NCBI RefSeq assembly: GCF_002884975.1
Contig: NZ_PJKB01000001.1
Span: forward strand, 1,202,596-1,266,595
Length of the DNA stretch: 64,000 nt
Origin: Akkermansia muciniphila
GTDB lineage: Bacteria; Verrucomicrobiota; Verrucomicrobiia; Verrucomicrobiales; Akkermansiaceae
Direction: 5' to 3'
A program made the position numbers and the translations under genes. The notes under the pieces are model-generated. The model searched no databases. It saw only the letters and a program-made list of their open reading frames with translations, and was not told where the DNA came from. Numbering within the stretch: position 1 is the stretch's first letter; every line of letters begins with the position of its first letter. Shown in pieces: positions 17,821 through 27,196 of this stretch.

Positions 17821-18857
17821 CTTGCCAGGATTCGTTTAATGGCTTTGAGCAGCAGGTACAAACCGGGCACAAAGCCCAGTTTCGCGTTCAGGAAAAACAC
17901 CTTCCAGTGCGGCGGCAGGGGGGCCAGGGGCAGTTTTTTTACCGCCGCCCGGCACCAGTCCCGCTTCAGCAGGGTACGGAGCATGCCGCATTTCACGTAG
18001 GCAGACCCCGGAGCGTCGCAGACGTTCAGGCCCAGGAAAATGAGGGAAACGGCCATGCGGTTCCGCAATGCGCGTTCAGCCTCCGGAGAGGCTCCGTTTT
18101 CCTGCACATGCCGGGCCATCCTCCGGAAAAGCTCCTCCCACTGGGCGGTCAAGTCAGGCTTGTACCTCTTGGTCAGGGCTCCCGCCGCCGTTTTCCTGTA
18201 ATGGTAGAAGGTGGAGGGAATGTACACCGCCCTGCGGGCCGCGCCGAACAGAGAGAGATTGCAGAGCACGTCTTCCGCGGAGCCGATGAGGGCCGTATCC
18301 ACAAAGGACGCCCTCCCCTCCCGGAACAGGGAGCTCCTGTAAAGCTTGCCCCAGGCCGTTCCGTAGGAATCCAGCCGTTCCGGGCGTGCCAACTCGGAAC
18401 CGTCCGGCCCCAGAAGCCGGTTCCTCAGCCAGATCATGGATTTTCCATCAAACACCCGTTCCCCCGGCCAGAACCGCACCGGGGAGGAAGCCGTTTCATA
18501 TTCCCTGGCATAACTCCAGAAGACGATGTCCGCATCCCGCCGTTCCATGGCTTCCACGGCGTCTGCGCACGCATGCCCGTCCAGCCAGTCGTCCGCATCC
18601 ACAAACATCACGTATTCCCCCTCCGCCAGTTCCAGCCCGGCATTGCGGGAGGCGGAAAGCCCGGAGTTCGTGCGGCAAATTACCTTCACACGGCCATCCC
18701 TGCGGGCAAATTCTTCCAGCATCCCCCCCGTGCCGTCCGTGGAACCGTCATTCACGCAGATCACCCGGATGTCCCGGTACGTCTGGTTCAGAATACTTTC
18801 CATGCAGCGGGACAGGTAGGCCTCCGCATTATAGACGGGAACAATGACGGAAATCAT
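17817..18857 (-). CDS. Glycosyltransferase family 2
   Basis: Start set at ATG 18857, where MISVIVPVYNAEAYLSRCM begins and the ATGA overlap with the preceding gene occurs; a further 17 upstream codons would lie in that gene. The 346-residue enzyme has CVNDGSTDGTGGML and FVDADDWLDG, the donor and metal sites of GT2 enzymes related to those that transfer galactose, glucose or GlcNAc. It would extend the exopolysaccharide repeat. Confidence 0.9.
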   Translation of the reverse strand: MISVIVPVYNAEAYLSRCMESILNQTYRDIRVICVNDGSTDGTGGMLEEFARRDGRVKVICRTNSGLSASRNAGLELAEGEYVMFVDADDWLDGHACADAVEAMERRDADIVFWSYAREYETASSPVRFWPGERVFDGKSMIWLRNRLLGPDGSELARPERLDSYGTAWGKLYRSSLFREGRASFVDTALIGSAEDVLCNLSLFGAARRAVYIPSTFYHYRKTAAGALTKRYKPDLTAQWEELFRRMARHVQENGASPEAERALRNRMAVSLIFLGLNVCDAPGSAYVKCGMLRTLLKRDWCRAAVKKLPLAPLPPHWKVFFLNAKLGFVPGLYLLLKAIKRILAR

Positions 18858-19969
18858 GCACGGCCTCCTTTCTCTTCTTCCAGCACACGGCTGAACAGGG
18901 CGTCCCACCGGGCCGCCACTGTTTCCGCCGCGTAACGCTTCACATTCTCCCGGGCCTTCTCGGCCATGGAGGCGCGCAACGCGTCATTCTCCATCAGGCG
19001 TTCCAGCGCGGCAGCCAGTTCCGGAATGTTCCCCGCTTCCGCCAGCAGGCCGTCCTCCCCGTGGCGGATGATGTCCCCGGGACCGCAGGGGCAGTCAAAG
19101 GCCACGCACGGCACGCCGCACGCCATCGCCTCCGCCAGCATCATGCCGAATCCTTCATAGCGGGAAGACATCGCACAGATGGAAGAGGCCAGATACTCCC
19201 GCATGATTTCCCGCGTGGGCGGATGCAGCAGGAAGCTCTCCTCCAGCCCTGCGGCCCGTATCTCTTTTCTCAACGCCCCTCCGTCCTTTTCCGCTCCGAA
19301 CAAGTCCAGTTTCCAGCCCGGAAATTTTCCGTGCACGTCCTTCCATGCGCGGAGCAGCGCGCCATAATTTTTCTGGGGAGAAATCTTGCCGACGGCGATC
19401 ACCCGTTTTTCCTGTCCGGAAGAAGGAACGTCCGGATAAAACGGCAACGGATTGGGAATCACTTCCACATTGTCCATGGGCCATTCCTTCCTGTTTCCGG
19501 GGGTGAGCACCACAAAACGGGAGAACATCCCCCCCAGCAGACGCATGGCGGCAAATTCCATGCTCATGAGGGCCGGGAATTTCCTACCCTCCGCCTGAAT
19601 CAGCCGGGACACATGGCGCTCATAAACCACCGGACGCCGGAAGTCCTTCACCAGGAGTGGAATCCAGAACCCCTTGAATCCGTCGTCACAGACGGCAATC
19701 ACATCCGGGGCCGCCTCGCGCACCGCCTTCCTGATTCCACGCGCCCAGGCCAGGAAACGGGCGGCTGGTCCGCCCCGCATGCGTACATCATGAAGGTGGA
19801 TGCCGGGGGAAAAGCCGTAAAAGGGCTCCGCGCCCTCTTCATTCAGCGTCAGCACATGAATTTCATCCCCGTATTTTTCCGCAAGCAGGCGGGTGCGGAC
19901 GGAGAGCACGCGCTCCAGCCCTCCCGCTCCGGTGATTCCATTGGTGATGTACAGCAGGCGTCTCCCCAT
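18854..19969 (-). CDS. Glycosyltransferase family 4
   Basis: The 371-residue GT-B enzyme has YITNGITGAGGLERVL at the N terminus, VIAVGKISPQKNYGALLRAW opening the donor domain, and SRYEGFGMMLAEAMACGVPC plus CPCGPGDII in the sugar-nucleotide site. It resembles the gene at 14646-15806 in these patterns. It begins one base after the stop of the preceding gene and ends in an ATGA overlap. Confidence 0.9.
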   Translation of the reverse strand: MGRRLLYITNGITGAGGLERVLSVRTRLLAEKYGDEIHVLTLNEEGAEPFYGFSPGIHLHDVRMRGGPAARFLAWARGIRKAVREAAPDVIAVCDDGFKGFWIPLLVKDFRRPVVYERHVSRLIQAEGRKFPALMSMEFAAMRLLGGMFSRFVVLTPGNRKEWPMDNVEVIPNPLPFYPDVPSSGQEKRVIAVGKISPQKNYGALLRAWKDVHGKFPGWKLDLFGAEKDGGALRKEIRAAGLEESFLLHPPTREIMREYLASSICAMSSRYEGFGMMLAEAMACGVPCVAFDCPCGPGDIIRHGEDGLLAEAGNIPELAAALERLMENDALRASMAEKARENVKRYAAETVAARWDALFSRVLEEEKGGRA

Positions 19970-19970
19970 G

Positions 19971-21158
19971 TCAGATCAATTCCTCCAGTTTCAGGATTTC
20001 ATCACGGTTGCCATAGTCCCTTCTGCGGCATTCCGCAGAGAGGCTTTCCAAACGTCCGGCGTCATTCAGCAGGCGGAACAGCTCTACGGCGGCGCCTTCC
20101 TCTTCATTCGGAATAATCATGCCGTCCACCCCGTCTTCCACATGTCCGGCAGAGGTCGGGAACCGGGTGACCGCTACGGGGCGCCCCAGAATCTGGGCCT
20201 CCCTCACCGCCACGGCCTTCCCTTCATACCGGGACGGCTGGACGTACAGGCCACAGGCAGCCATGTAGGGGTAGGGATTGGCCTTCTTTCCCAGAATAAT
20301 CACGTGTTCCTCCATGCCGCAGTCTCTTATTTCCCGCCGCAGGGACGCTTCATCCCCGTACCCGATGAGATACCAGCGGAGCTGCTCCATGCCCAGGCCC
20401 ACAAGCCGCGCGGCCAGCCTGACGGCGCGGTCCATCCCCTTGGCATGGGAAAATCTTCCCACCGTGCACAGGCAGGGGGAACCGCCCATCACGCCGGAAA
20501 CGTCCTCCAGCGCCGCCTGCTCCCGCACCACTTCCGGGGACACGATGTTTTCCATCTGCACCAGCCTGTCTTCCAGCTCCGGGAAGCGGGACAGAAAGCC
20601 CTTGCCCGCCTGCGGGGAGATGGAAATGATATGGTCATAACCGCGCCATACCGGAAGTTCACGTTCCACATTAATGCCTATGGAGGAATAGTCCGTATGA
20701 ATCCACGCTATTTTCCTGCGGGCCCGCACCTTGTCCCGCACGATGCGGTGGGGAGTCAGGAAGCTGATGGCAAGATCGTACATACCCAGCTTCTTCAGGG
20801 AGGGAAGGAAGGGGGAGACCGCCGCCGCCGCATCGTCAAAAACGGCGTAGTTCTCCAAGCCGTCCAGCCTTTTTCCAAACCTTGCGGAGCGCCATTTGGC
20901 CCACAGGCGCGCTCCGGCTATGCCCAGCTTCCCTTCCAGCAGAATGTCTTTCAGCGGCCGGGAAATGGCGCGGTAGGCGGGCAGCTCCGGCAGCAGGTTC
21001 ACCTTGGACGGGATCAGCGGCATCAGCTCCCCGGAATGGCGGTAAACGAACAGGTCCACCTGGAAGCGGGCGGCGTCCAGCGCATCCAGCAACCCCAGGA
21101 GAGCGCGTTCCGCGCCCCCCAGCTCCATGTACTGAATAGCTATAAAGATACGTTTCAT
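19971..21158 (-). CDS. Glycosyltransferase family 4
   Basis: Start at ATG 21158 gives MKRIFIAIQYMELGGAERAL and an exact ATGA overlap with the flippase stop; upstream starts fall inside the flippase gene. The product is 395 residues. RRKIAWIHTDYSSIG in the N-terminal half is shared in pattern with the GT4 genes at 26048 and 27193. The donor half has CTVGRFSHAKGMDRAV and PSRYEGKAVAVREAQILG. A sugar transferase of the repeat unit. Confidence 0.9.
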   Translation of the reverse strand: MKRIFIAIQYMELGGAERALLGLLDALDAARFQVDLFVYRHSGELMPLIPSKVNLLPELPAYRAISRPLKDILLEGKLGIAGARLWAKWRSARFGKRLDGLENYAVFDDAAAAVSPFLPSLKKLGMYDLAISFLTPHRIVRDKVRARRKIAWIHTDYSSIGINVERELPVWRGYDHIISISPQAGKGFLSRFPELEDRLVQMENIVSPEVVREQAALEDVSGVMGGSPCLCTVGRFSHAKGMDRAVRLAARLVGLGMEQLRWYLIGYGDEASLRREIRDCGMEEHVIILGKKANPYPYMAACGLYVQPSRYEGKAVAVREAQILGRPVAVTRFPTSAGHVEDGVDGMIIPNEEEGAAVELFRLLNDAGRLESLSAECRRRDYGNRDEILKLEELI

Positions 21159-22669
21159 CTGCATACCAGCGTGCGCATGTGGCCCATCAGTCCGCGGAAA
21201 GGCCCCGTCCGGAACAGGACGAGGACATACAGACCCAGCGGAATGACAACGGAAATGCCCCCCCACATGAACAAGTCAGCCAGGGGAGAGGAAAAATAGG
21301 AACGGGAACAGAGCGGGTACGTCAGCATGTACCCCGCCGCCGCCAGCAGCAGGTACCATCCGTACGTCATGAAGTACCGCCTCAGCGGCTGGTGGAACAC
21401 ATGCTTGTACACCAGCCGGGGGAATTGCCAGACGCCTATGGAAAGAAGGCTGAGCGTCGCCGCCAGCAGCACGCCCGCAATGCCCCACCACTGCACCAGC
21501 GTAACGGACAGGATGACGTTGATCACGCCCTGGAGCAGGGGGGAGTAGCGGTCCTGGTGGAAGATCCCCGCCTTGGTCTTGAACACCATGGCGGAGCGCC
21601 GCATGCCCACCACGAAGAAGTTCAGGATGATGACGAACGAGCACGCGCCGGACAGGGTGTAATCCGCCCCCAGCCACCAGGAGATGAACGGGTTCAGCGT
21701 GTTCAGCAGGACGATGGAGGCCACCCCGCAAATCAGGAAGTTAATCAGGAAGACCCTCCTGAAAATCTCGTACACATGGCTCCTGTCCTCACTGGCAATC
21801 AGGTTCCCCACGCTTTCAGCCATGCTGTTGATCACCTGCATGATGAAGGTGGAGATGGTTCCCACCACCAGCATGTAGTTGGAATAGAAGCCCACCGCCG
21901 CCAGCCCCACAAAGCTGGAGATGACGATGTTGCTGGTGGAGTGCATGAAGTACCCGCCCACGCTGTGCAGGAACAGCGCCTTGACGTTGACCACAATCTG
22001 GCTTTTCGTCACGGCGTCCAGCGCATGCGCCACCCTGCTCTTCACATAGGGGTACAGGGCATCCACCTTGCGCACCATGGCCACATTGAACCCCGCCAGG
22101 AACAGGGATTCCACCACCAGGTACATTACGTAGTTGGCCGTATAATACAGGATGGCCAGCTTGGACAGGTTCAGCCCCACCTGGTAGACGAAGTTGATGG
22201 TCCCCAGCCTGTAGTTCTTCTGGTCCGCATTGATGAGGGAATTCTTGTATGCCGTCAGGTACGGAAGGATGGAGTTGAAGACGAAGATGAAATACACCAG
22301 CGTCAGGTAGTCCAGATGCCCCTCGTCCTTGATGAAGCAGCCCAGGAAGGGATACAGGCCCAGGCACAGGATGAACACGGCGGCGGCAATGATGCGGTAC
22401 ACCTTGCGGTAAAATTGCAGCAGGGCCAGAATCCGCGGCTGGTCATTCTCCGCCAGCGGCTTGTAAAGGTGGAAAACCACGCTGGTTCCAAAACCGGACT
22501 CCAGCAGCGTGACAGCGGCCAGGATGTTGGTCAGCAAGCCGTTGAGACCCAGGTACTCCACCCCTATCTCATTGACGAACAGCTTGCGCGTCACAAAACC
22601 CAGCAGGGTCATGGTGACCATCAGGCTGATGGTCACCAGAAAATTCTTTCCGGAGTTCAGCGTCCTCAT
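21155..22669 (-). CDS. Wzx-type polysaccharide flippase
   Basis: Start at ATG 22669 (MRTLNSGKNFLVTISLMV) overlaps the previous stop by 4 bases. The 504-residue protein is almost entirely hydrophobic, with around 12-14 membrane segments. Near the N terminus it has FVTRKLFVNEIGVEYLGLN, a pattern common in MATE/MOP-superfamily polysaccharide transporters. It would move the undecaprenyl-linked repeat unit from the cytoplasmic to the periplasmic face. It is the only flippase in the operon, which fits a single repeat-unit pathway. Confidence 0.88.
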   Translation of the reverse strand: MRTLNSGKNFLVTISLMVTMTLLGFVTRKLFVNEIGVEYLGLNGLLTNILAAVTLLESGFGTSVVFHLYKPLAENDQPRILALLQFYRKVYRIIAAAVFILCLGLYPFLGCFIKDEGHLDYLTLVYFIFVFNSILPYLTAYKNSLINADQKNYRLGTINFVYQVGLNLSKLAILYYTANYVMYLVVESLFLAGFNVAMVRKVDALYPYVKSRVAHALDAVTKSQIVVNVKALFLHSVGGYFMHSTSNIVISSFVGLAAVGFYSNYMLVVGTISTFIMQVINSMAESVGNLIASEDRSHVYEIFRRVFLINFLICGVASIVLLNTLNPFISWWLGADYTLSGACSFVIILNFFVVGMRRSAMVFKTKAGIFHQDRYSPLLQGVINVILSVTLVQWWGIAGVLLAATLSLLSIGVWQFPRLVYKHVFHQPLRRYFMTYGWYLLLAAAGYMLTYPLCSRSYFSSPLADLFMWGGISVVIPLGLYVLVLFRTGPFRGLMGHMRTLVCR

Positions 22670-23856
22670 GCCCTGCTCTCCTCCCGGTTCAGTTCCACGC
22701 CCAGCCGCAGGGCCATTCCCTGGGCAAAGGGCATCAGATTCCACACATCGGAATACATGCCGATTCCCTTGGTGTCTCCCTGGCACATATCCAGCACGCC
22801 ATTGCGGCGCGTCACCCCCATCAGCGCTTTTTCCGCACGGAACGCGGCTTCCAGGAAACGATCTTCTCCGGAGATGCGGAAGGCGGCCAGCAGCAGCAGG
22901 CCCAGCAGGGCCGTTCCGGAGGATTCAAACACGGACTCCGGCCTGGCAACCATCCAGCCGAAGCCGCCATTTTTTTTCTGCAGGGGCAGCAGTTCTTCCG
23001 CCAGCGCCAGAATGCGCCGCGCCATTCCATCCGCCTCCGGCCTGCCATGCAGGGACATCAGGCGGTACAGCTCACACAGGCCCAGCGCGTACCAGCCGAT
23101 GCCGCGGGACCAGTCATGCAGCCCCAGCGGGTAACCGCGCTCCATCTCAAACCCGTGGGCCGGGAAGGAGGAGCCCGGCAGCAGGGCCACATCATATTCC
23201 TCCACCTGCTTCACCGCCAGATTCCAGTATTCTTCCTTCCCCGTACGCACCGCGCAGGCGGCGGCCAGCGGACACGCCAGGCCGATGGTATCCACGTAAC
23301 GCATGCCGGGCTGCCTGCGCCTGTAGGCCAGGGTTCCCGCCTCCGTCCGGAGGGATTCCAGCAGCGCGGAGGAAGCCTCCGCCACCCGCTCCGCCCCGCG
23401 GCAGCCGGTTTCCAGAACGGCGTAATCCAGCAGCAGGCGGTCCACCTCCCACTGTTCCGGGTGAGGAACGGCCAGATAATTTTTCACCAGTTCATGTTCT
23501 TCCAGCCTGCGGCACAGCTTTTCCTTCAGCGCCTCATCCTTCCTGTCCGCCGCATAGGCATTCAGGCCCAGGAAAAGTCCCGCCGCCTGCCAGCCCTGGA
23601 TAGCGGTATCCGCATAGGTTCCCCGCACCATTTCCCACAGGATGCGCCTGCCCTGGTCCTTCCTGGGTACGGCGGGCATGCGCCGCGTCCATGAGGAGGC
23701 CGTCCGGGCCAGAGCCTCCTGCCATGCGCGGCGGTCCTGCCAGCGCCCGATGCGGATGCGGCCCGCCAGCATTCCCATGAAGCGCCAGGCGTCCACGCAG
23801 GCCACAGCCAGGGCCAGCAGGAGCAGAAGGGACAACATGGAAACATAAAAAGTCAT
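22666..23856 (-). CDS. Membrane-anchored GH88/GH105-type glycoside hydrolase
   Basis: Residues 1-23 form one hydrophobic segment, an uncleaved anchor or signal. The rest of the 396-residue protein resembles the alpha/alpha barrel of unsaturated uronyl hydrolases (GH88/GH105): RYVDTIGLACPLAAA, HDWSRGIGWYALGL and GMYSDVWNLMPFAQGMAL are typical patterns. Known members cleave a terminal unsaturated uronic or rhamnogalacturonyl residue. Inside a biosynthetic operon it may trim or edit the polymer in the periplasm, or act on lyase products. Substrate unknown. ATGA overlaps on both sides. Confidence 0.75.
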   Translation of the reverse strand: MTFYVSMLSLLLLLALAVACVDAWRFMGMLAGRIRIGRWQDRRAWQEALARTASSWTRRMPAVPRKDQGRRILWEMVRGTYADTAIQGWQAAGLFLGLNAYAADRKDEALKEKLCRRLEEHELVKNYLAVPHPEQWEVDRLLLDYAVLETGCRGAERVAEASSALLESLRTEAGTLAYRRRQPGMRYVDTIGLACPLAAACAVRTGKEEYWNLAVKQVEEYDVALLPGSSFPAHGFEMERGYPLGLHDWSRGIGWYALGLCELYRLMSLHGRPEADGMARRILALAEELLPLQKKNGGFGWMVARPESVFESSGTALLGLLLLAAFRISGEDRFLEAAFRAEKALMGVTRRNGVLDMCQGDTKGIGMYSDVWNLMPFAQGMALRLGVELNREESRA

Positions 23857-25022
23857 GACCGTTTCAACAGGGTTGCCAGTTCCTCCGGAAGACGGCCCAG
23901 GCGTTCCCGGTACTCGGGAAGCTTCTCTGCATAAATGGATTTCAACTCATCCTCCCGGCCCATCATCCGGACAAATGCCGTCCGCAGTTCATCAGGAGCG
24001 TCCAGGGCCTGCACGGGCAGCACGTGGCCGTCTTCCGTTCCGAACAAATCGCGGGCAATCCCCCGGGCCTTCACGGAATAGCCCACTACCAGCGCCGGAA
24101 CGCCCGTGGAATAGGCGGCAATGGAGGCGTGCGTGCGTGCGGCCACCAGAAAACGGCATCGGGCAATGTATCCCTTCAATTCCTCGCAGGGAGCGTCCCC
24201 GACCATCACGACGCGGCCCGTATGCCGGAAACGGCCGTACAGTTCCTCCAGCGGCTTCCGGTCATCATTGCCGGGCCACACCACATGGGGAATCAGGGCC
24301 ACATTCATGTCCGTAGCGTCCAGCACATATTCCATGAGCCGCGCGTAATTTTCCATCACGGCCCCGGCCCTCCCTTCATGGCCGATGACCAGGGGGCTCA
24401 CATTCACGCCCACCATGCTCCCCTCCTTCCAGCCTTCCGGAAGCCCGGCCTCCCTTGCCGGGAGCGCGAACGCAGGGTCCGGATACAGCACGGTGCGGGA
24501 ACATCCGCATTCCCGCAGGGCGTCACAGGTCAGGGATTCCCGCGCCACAATCAGGTCAAAAGCCTTAAGATCCTCCAGCATGGCGCCCTTCATGTCCTCC
24601 CGTTCCAGGGAACACCCCCACAGGACGGCCGGCACCCCCGCACGGCGCAGCAGGTCATTCTGCAAATAAATATGCACGGGCTCCCCGTAACAGTAATTGT
24701 CCCCTCCGCTGCACAGGGCCACGGAAGCGCCCCTCCCCTCCTCTGCAATGCCGCCGAAGGCAAGCCGGTCAAAAGCGTCCCGGACGCCCAGCACATGCCG
24801 CCGCATCCACGCTGCCGCATACCCGGCGGAGCATCTCCGGATGGGCCTCTGTTCCGGCAGCACGCGCACCGTCCGGTCCAGGCCATAGCGCCTGTCTTCC
24901 CCGCACGCGGAGGAGAACAGAACACCTTCTTCAGGCCGGAGCAGCAGCATCGTGGACCTGACAATCGCCTCACAGCCGTGATTGCCGCTTCCTCCATGGG
25001 GATATAAAAGAATCTTGTTCAT
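23853..25022 (-). CDS. Polysaccharide pyruvyl transferase family protein
   Basis: Start at ATG 25022 gives MNKILLYPHGGSGNHGCEAI, the usual N terminus of the family (PS_pyruv_trans, PF04230). The 389-residue protein also has ALCSGGDNYCYG, YPDPAFALP and VGVNVSPLVIG, and near the C terminus VAARTHASIAAYSTGVPALV. Such enzymes put a pyruvate ketal from PEP on a sugar, giving the polymer a negative charge; some relatives have other roles. It starts 11 bases after the GT2 gene at 25034-26041. Confidence 0.87.
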   Translation of the reverse strand: MNKILLYPHGGSGNHGCEAIVRSTMLLLRPEEGVLFSSACGEDRRYGLDRTVRVLPEQRPIRRCSAGYAAAWMRRHVLGVRDAFDRLAFGGIAEEGRGASVALCSGGDNYCYGEPVHIYLQNDLLRRAGVPAVLWGCSLEREDMKGAMLEDLKAFDLIVARESLTCDALRECGCSRTVLYPDPAFALPAREAGLPEGWKEGSMVGVNVSPLVIGHEGRAGAVMENYARLMEYVLDATDMNVALIPHVVWPGNDDRKPLEELYGRFRHTGRVVMVGDAPCEELKGYIARCRFLVAARTHASIAAYSTGVPALVVGYSVKARGIARDLFGTEDGHVLPVQALDAPDELRTAFVRMMGREDELKSIYAEKLPEYRERLGRLPEELATLLKRS

Positions 25023-25033
25023 GCCTATCCTAT

Positions 25034-26041
25034 CTATTTTTTCCGGGTCCGGGCTCCTTCCATCAGCAGGAACAGGCTGAAGGGCCAGCGGTTGAATAAA
25101 CAAACGCTCATCCACTTGGGGCAGTGGAACACATCGGGATAAGCGCGCAGCAGGTTGTTTTCCGGCGTTCCTACAATGGACCGCACCGCCCGCAGGCGTC
25201 CCATAAGGCCATAGTGCTCCCGGAAACGGTATATCTCAAACAGGGAATTGTACACCAGCCCCCACCAGCGGAACGCCAGGTACCTCTCCACCTTCTCTCC
25301 CTCCAGCCTCCGGGTGTGGAAATATTTCCGTTCCAGGCGGAACTGCCGGACAATCCAGATGAATTTTTCCGGGACAAACCGTGTGGACAAGGTTCCTTCC
25401 TCCGCCCGGCGGTAGAAATAGCCGGCCTTGTCCACCGTTCTCAAACGCCTGATGTATTTCAGGTATGCCATGTTGAACATCAGGTCTTCCCCGTAGGAGA
25501 CGTCTTCCGGAAAACGGATGGAATGCCGGGCCAGCAGGGTGCGCCTGTACAGCTTCACCACCGGGCCAAAGAGCAGGAAGGAGCGGAACAGCCGTACCCA
25601 GGCTTCCTCCTCTCCGGGCCTGGCATCCAGTTCCACAGGCTGCGGCACCGTCACTTCATCCTTTTTCCCGGCGCGGACGGAGCGCAGCCCTTCCACCACC
25701 AGGTCGCAAGCCCCGTCCTCCACGGCGGAAACCAGTTCCTGAAGGTAGGTGGGCGTTACCCAGTCATCCCCGTCAATGAAGCACAGCCAGCGCCCGTCCG
25801 TTTCCTTCATGCCGCGGTTTCTGGCGGCGGAAACTCCCATGTTCCTGTCCAGATGGATGACCCGGACGCGCCTGTCCCCGGAAGCCAGCCTGTCGCACAG
25901 CGGACCGCTTCCGTCCGTGGAACCGTCATCCACCAGGCAAACGTCAAAATCCGTGAAGGTCTGCCCCAGCACGGAGCCCACGCATTTTTCAAGAAAACGC
26001 GCGGCGTTGAACACGGGAATAATGACGGATACGGAAGGCAT
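25034..26041 (-). CDS. Glycosyltransferase family 2
   Basis: The 335-residue GT-A enzyme begins PSVSVIIPVFNAARFLEKCV and has LVDDGSTDGSGPLCDRL and the metal-binding FIDGDDWVTP near residue 92. The C-terminal 100 residues are rich in basic and aromatic residues, as in membrane-associated GT2 enzymes. It starts 6 bases after the stop of the preceding gene. Confidence 0.9.
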   Translation of the reverse strand: MPSVSVIIPVFNAARFLEKCVGSVLGQTFTDFDVCLVDDGSTDGSGPLCDRLASGDRRVRVIHLDRNMGVSAARNRGMKETDGRWLCFIDGDDWVTPTYLQELVSAVEDGACDLVVEGLRSVRAGKKDEVTVPQPVELDARPGEEEAWVRLFRSFLLFGPVVKLYRRTLLARHSIRFPEDVSYGEDLMFNMAYLKYIRRLRTVDKAGYFYRRAEEGTLSTRFVPEKFIWIVRQFRLERKYFHTRRLEGEKVERYLAFRWWGLVYNSLFEIYRFREHYGLMGRLRAVRSIVGTPENNLLRAYPDVFHCPKWMSVCLFNRWPFSLFLLMEGARTRKK

Positions 26042-26047
26042 GGCTAT

Positions 26048-27196
26048 TCAGCGCGTTTCTTCAAAAAGCCGTTTCACGGCACTCATCTGCCCATCCAGGT
26101 CAAACCGGCTTCCCCCGCGGAGCGCCCGCCCGCAGTAGTCCCGGTAATCAACCTTTCCCGTCAGAATGTCTTCCAGGGCGCGGTAAAGCCCCAGCACATG
26201 GTTTTCCGCAATCAGCCCGAATTCCCCGTCCCTCAGCTGCTCCGGGACTCCGGAACACAGCGTGGCCGTTACGGGCGTGCCAAGAATCAGGCTCTCGGAA
26301 ATCACGGTGGAATACCCCTCGCTGCGGGAAGAACAGACCAGCCAGTCCGCCGCCTTCACGTAGGGATACGGGTTTTCCCGGTGCCCCAGCAGGGTAATCC
26401 TGTCCTGCAAATTTCCCTCTTTAATCATGGCTTCCAGCGTTTCCCTCTCCGGTCCCTCTCCCAGAATCCAGAGATGGAAGGAGAAGCCCTCCTGTGCCAG
26501 ATAGCGGCAGGCCGTCACCAGCCGGTCAAAGCCCTTCTGCGGAACAAGCCGCCCCGAGGCGCAGAAAAGCACCTTCCCGTCCGGACGTTCCGGAACGTAT
26601 TCCACGGCTTTATCCCTGATGCGCGGAACATCCACGGGATTATAAACCACCCGTGCGTCCTGCAAAGGCCCCATCAGTTCCAGCAGGGATTCCCGGACAT
26701 TCCGGGACACGCAGGCCACCGTGTCAAAACAGCGGTAAACGGCTTTTTCCTCCTCAGCGTTCCGGTAGGCGGGAAGAGTCCAGTGGTTGGCGGCCAGGTC
26801 AATATGGACCCAGGCCAGTTTCCGGGTCCCGGCATGGGTGGAGCCTCCCGCTATCCGCGTGGCATAGCCTTCAATGAAAGCCGCTTCCACATCATAGGTT
26901 CCGCGGATGAACAGGCGGTGGAAAACGGAGGGGGGGAAATGCCTGTAAACCAGCAATTTCAGTCCATTCCTGACCTTGACCCACAGGCGCCCCCAGGGGC
27001 CGTCCCCATCCCGGAGGGCATCAAATAAAAAACGGACGGAGACATTCCGGGGGTAGCCGGACGGAACATCTTCCTTCTTAATGGAATAAATGACTACCTC
27101 CCACTGGTCCCCGTTCCAGCGGTTCAGCAGGGTTTGCAGAATTTTCTCCGCGCCGCCGCCGGACAGGCTGTTGACAAAAAACGCTACTTTCTTCAT
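26048..27196 (-). CDS. Glycosyltransferase family 4
   Basis: Start at ATG 27196 (MKKVAFFVNSLSGGGAEKIL) makes an ATGA overlap with the preceding gene. The product is 382 residues. Its N-terminal half (YDVEAAFIEGYATRIAG, KLAWVHIDLA) and donor half (FCASGRLVPQKGFDRLVTAC, CSSRSEGYSTVISESLILG) match the next gene upstream almost motif for motif, so the pair arose by tandem duplication. Confidence 0.9.
   Translation of the reverse strand: MKKVAFFVNSLSGGGAEKILQTLLNRWNGDQWEVVIYSIKKEDVPSGYPRNVSVRFLFDALRDGDGPWGRLWVKVRNGLKLLVYRHFPPSVFHRLFIRGTYDVEAAFIEGYATRIAGGSTHAGTRKLAWVHIDLAANHWTLPAYRNAEEEKAVYRCFDTVACVSRNVRESLLELMGPLQDARVVYNPVDVPRIRDKAVEYVPERPDGKVLFCASGRLVPQKGFDRLVTACRYLAQEGFSFHLWILGEGPERETLEAMIKEGNLQDRITLLGHRENPYPYVKAADWLVCSSRSEGYSTVISESLILGTPVTATLCSGVPEQLRDGEFGLIAENHVLGLYRALEDILTGKVDYRDYCGRALRGGSRFDLDGQMSAVKRLFEETR

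Noticed and set aside
21179-23134. Long plus-strand frame of 651 codons opposite the flippase and hydrolase
   Set aside because: It is antisense to two well-supported genes, is rich in His, Gln, Arg and Pro as expected for mirror frames in GC-rich DNA, and has no domain.
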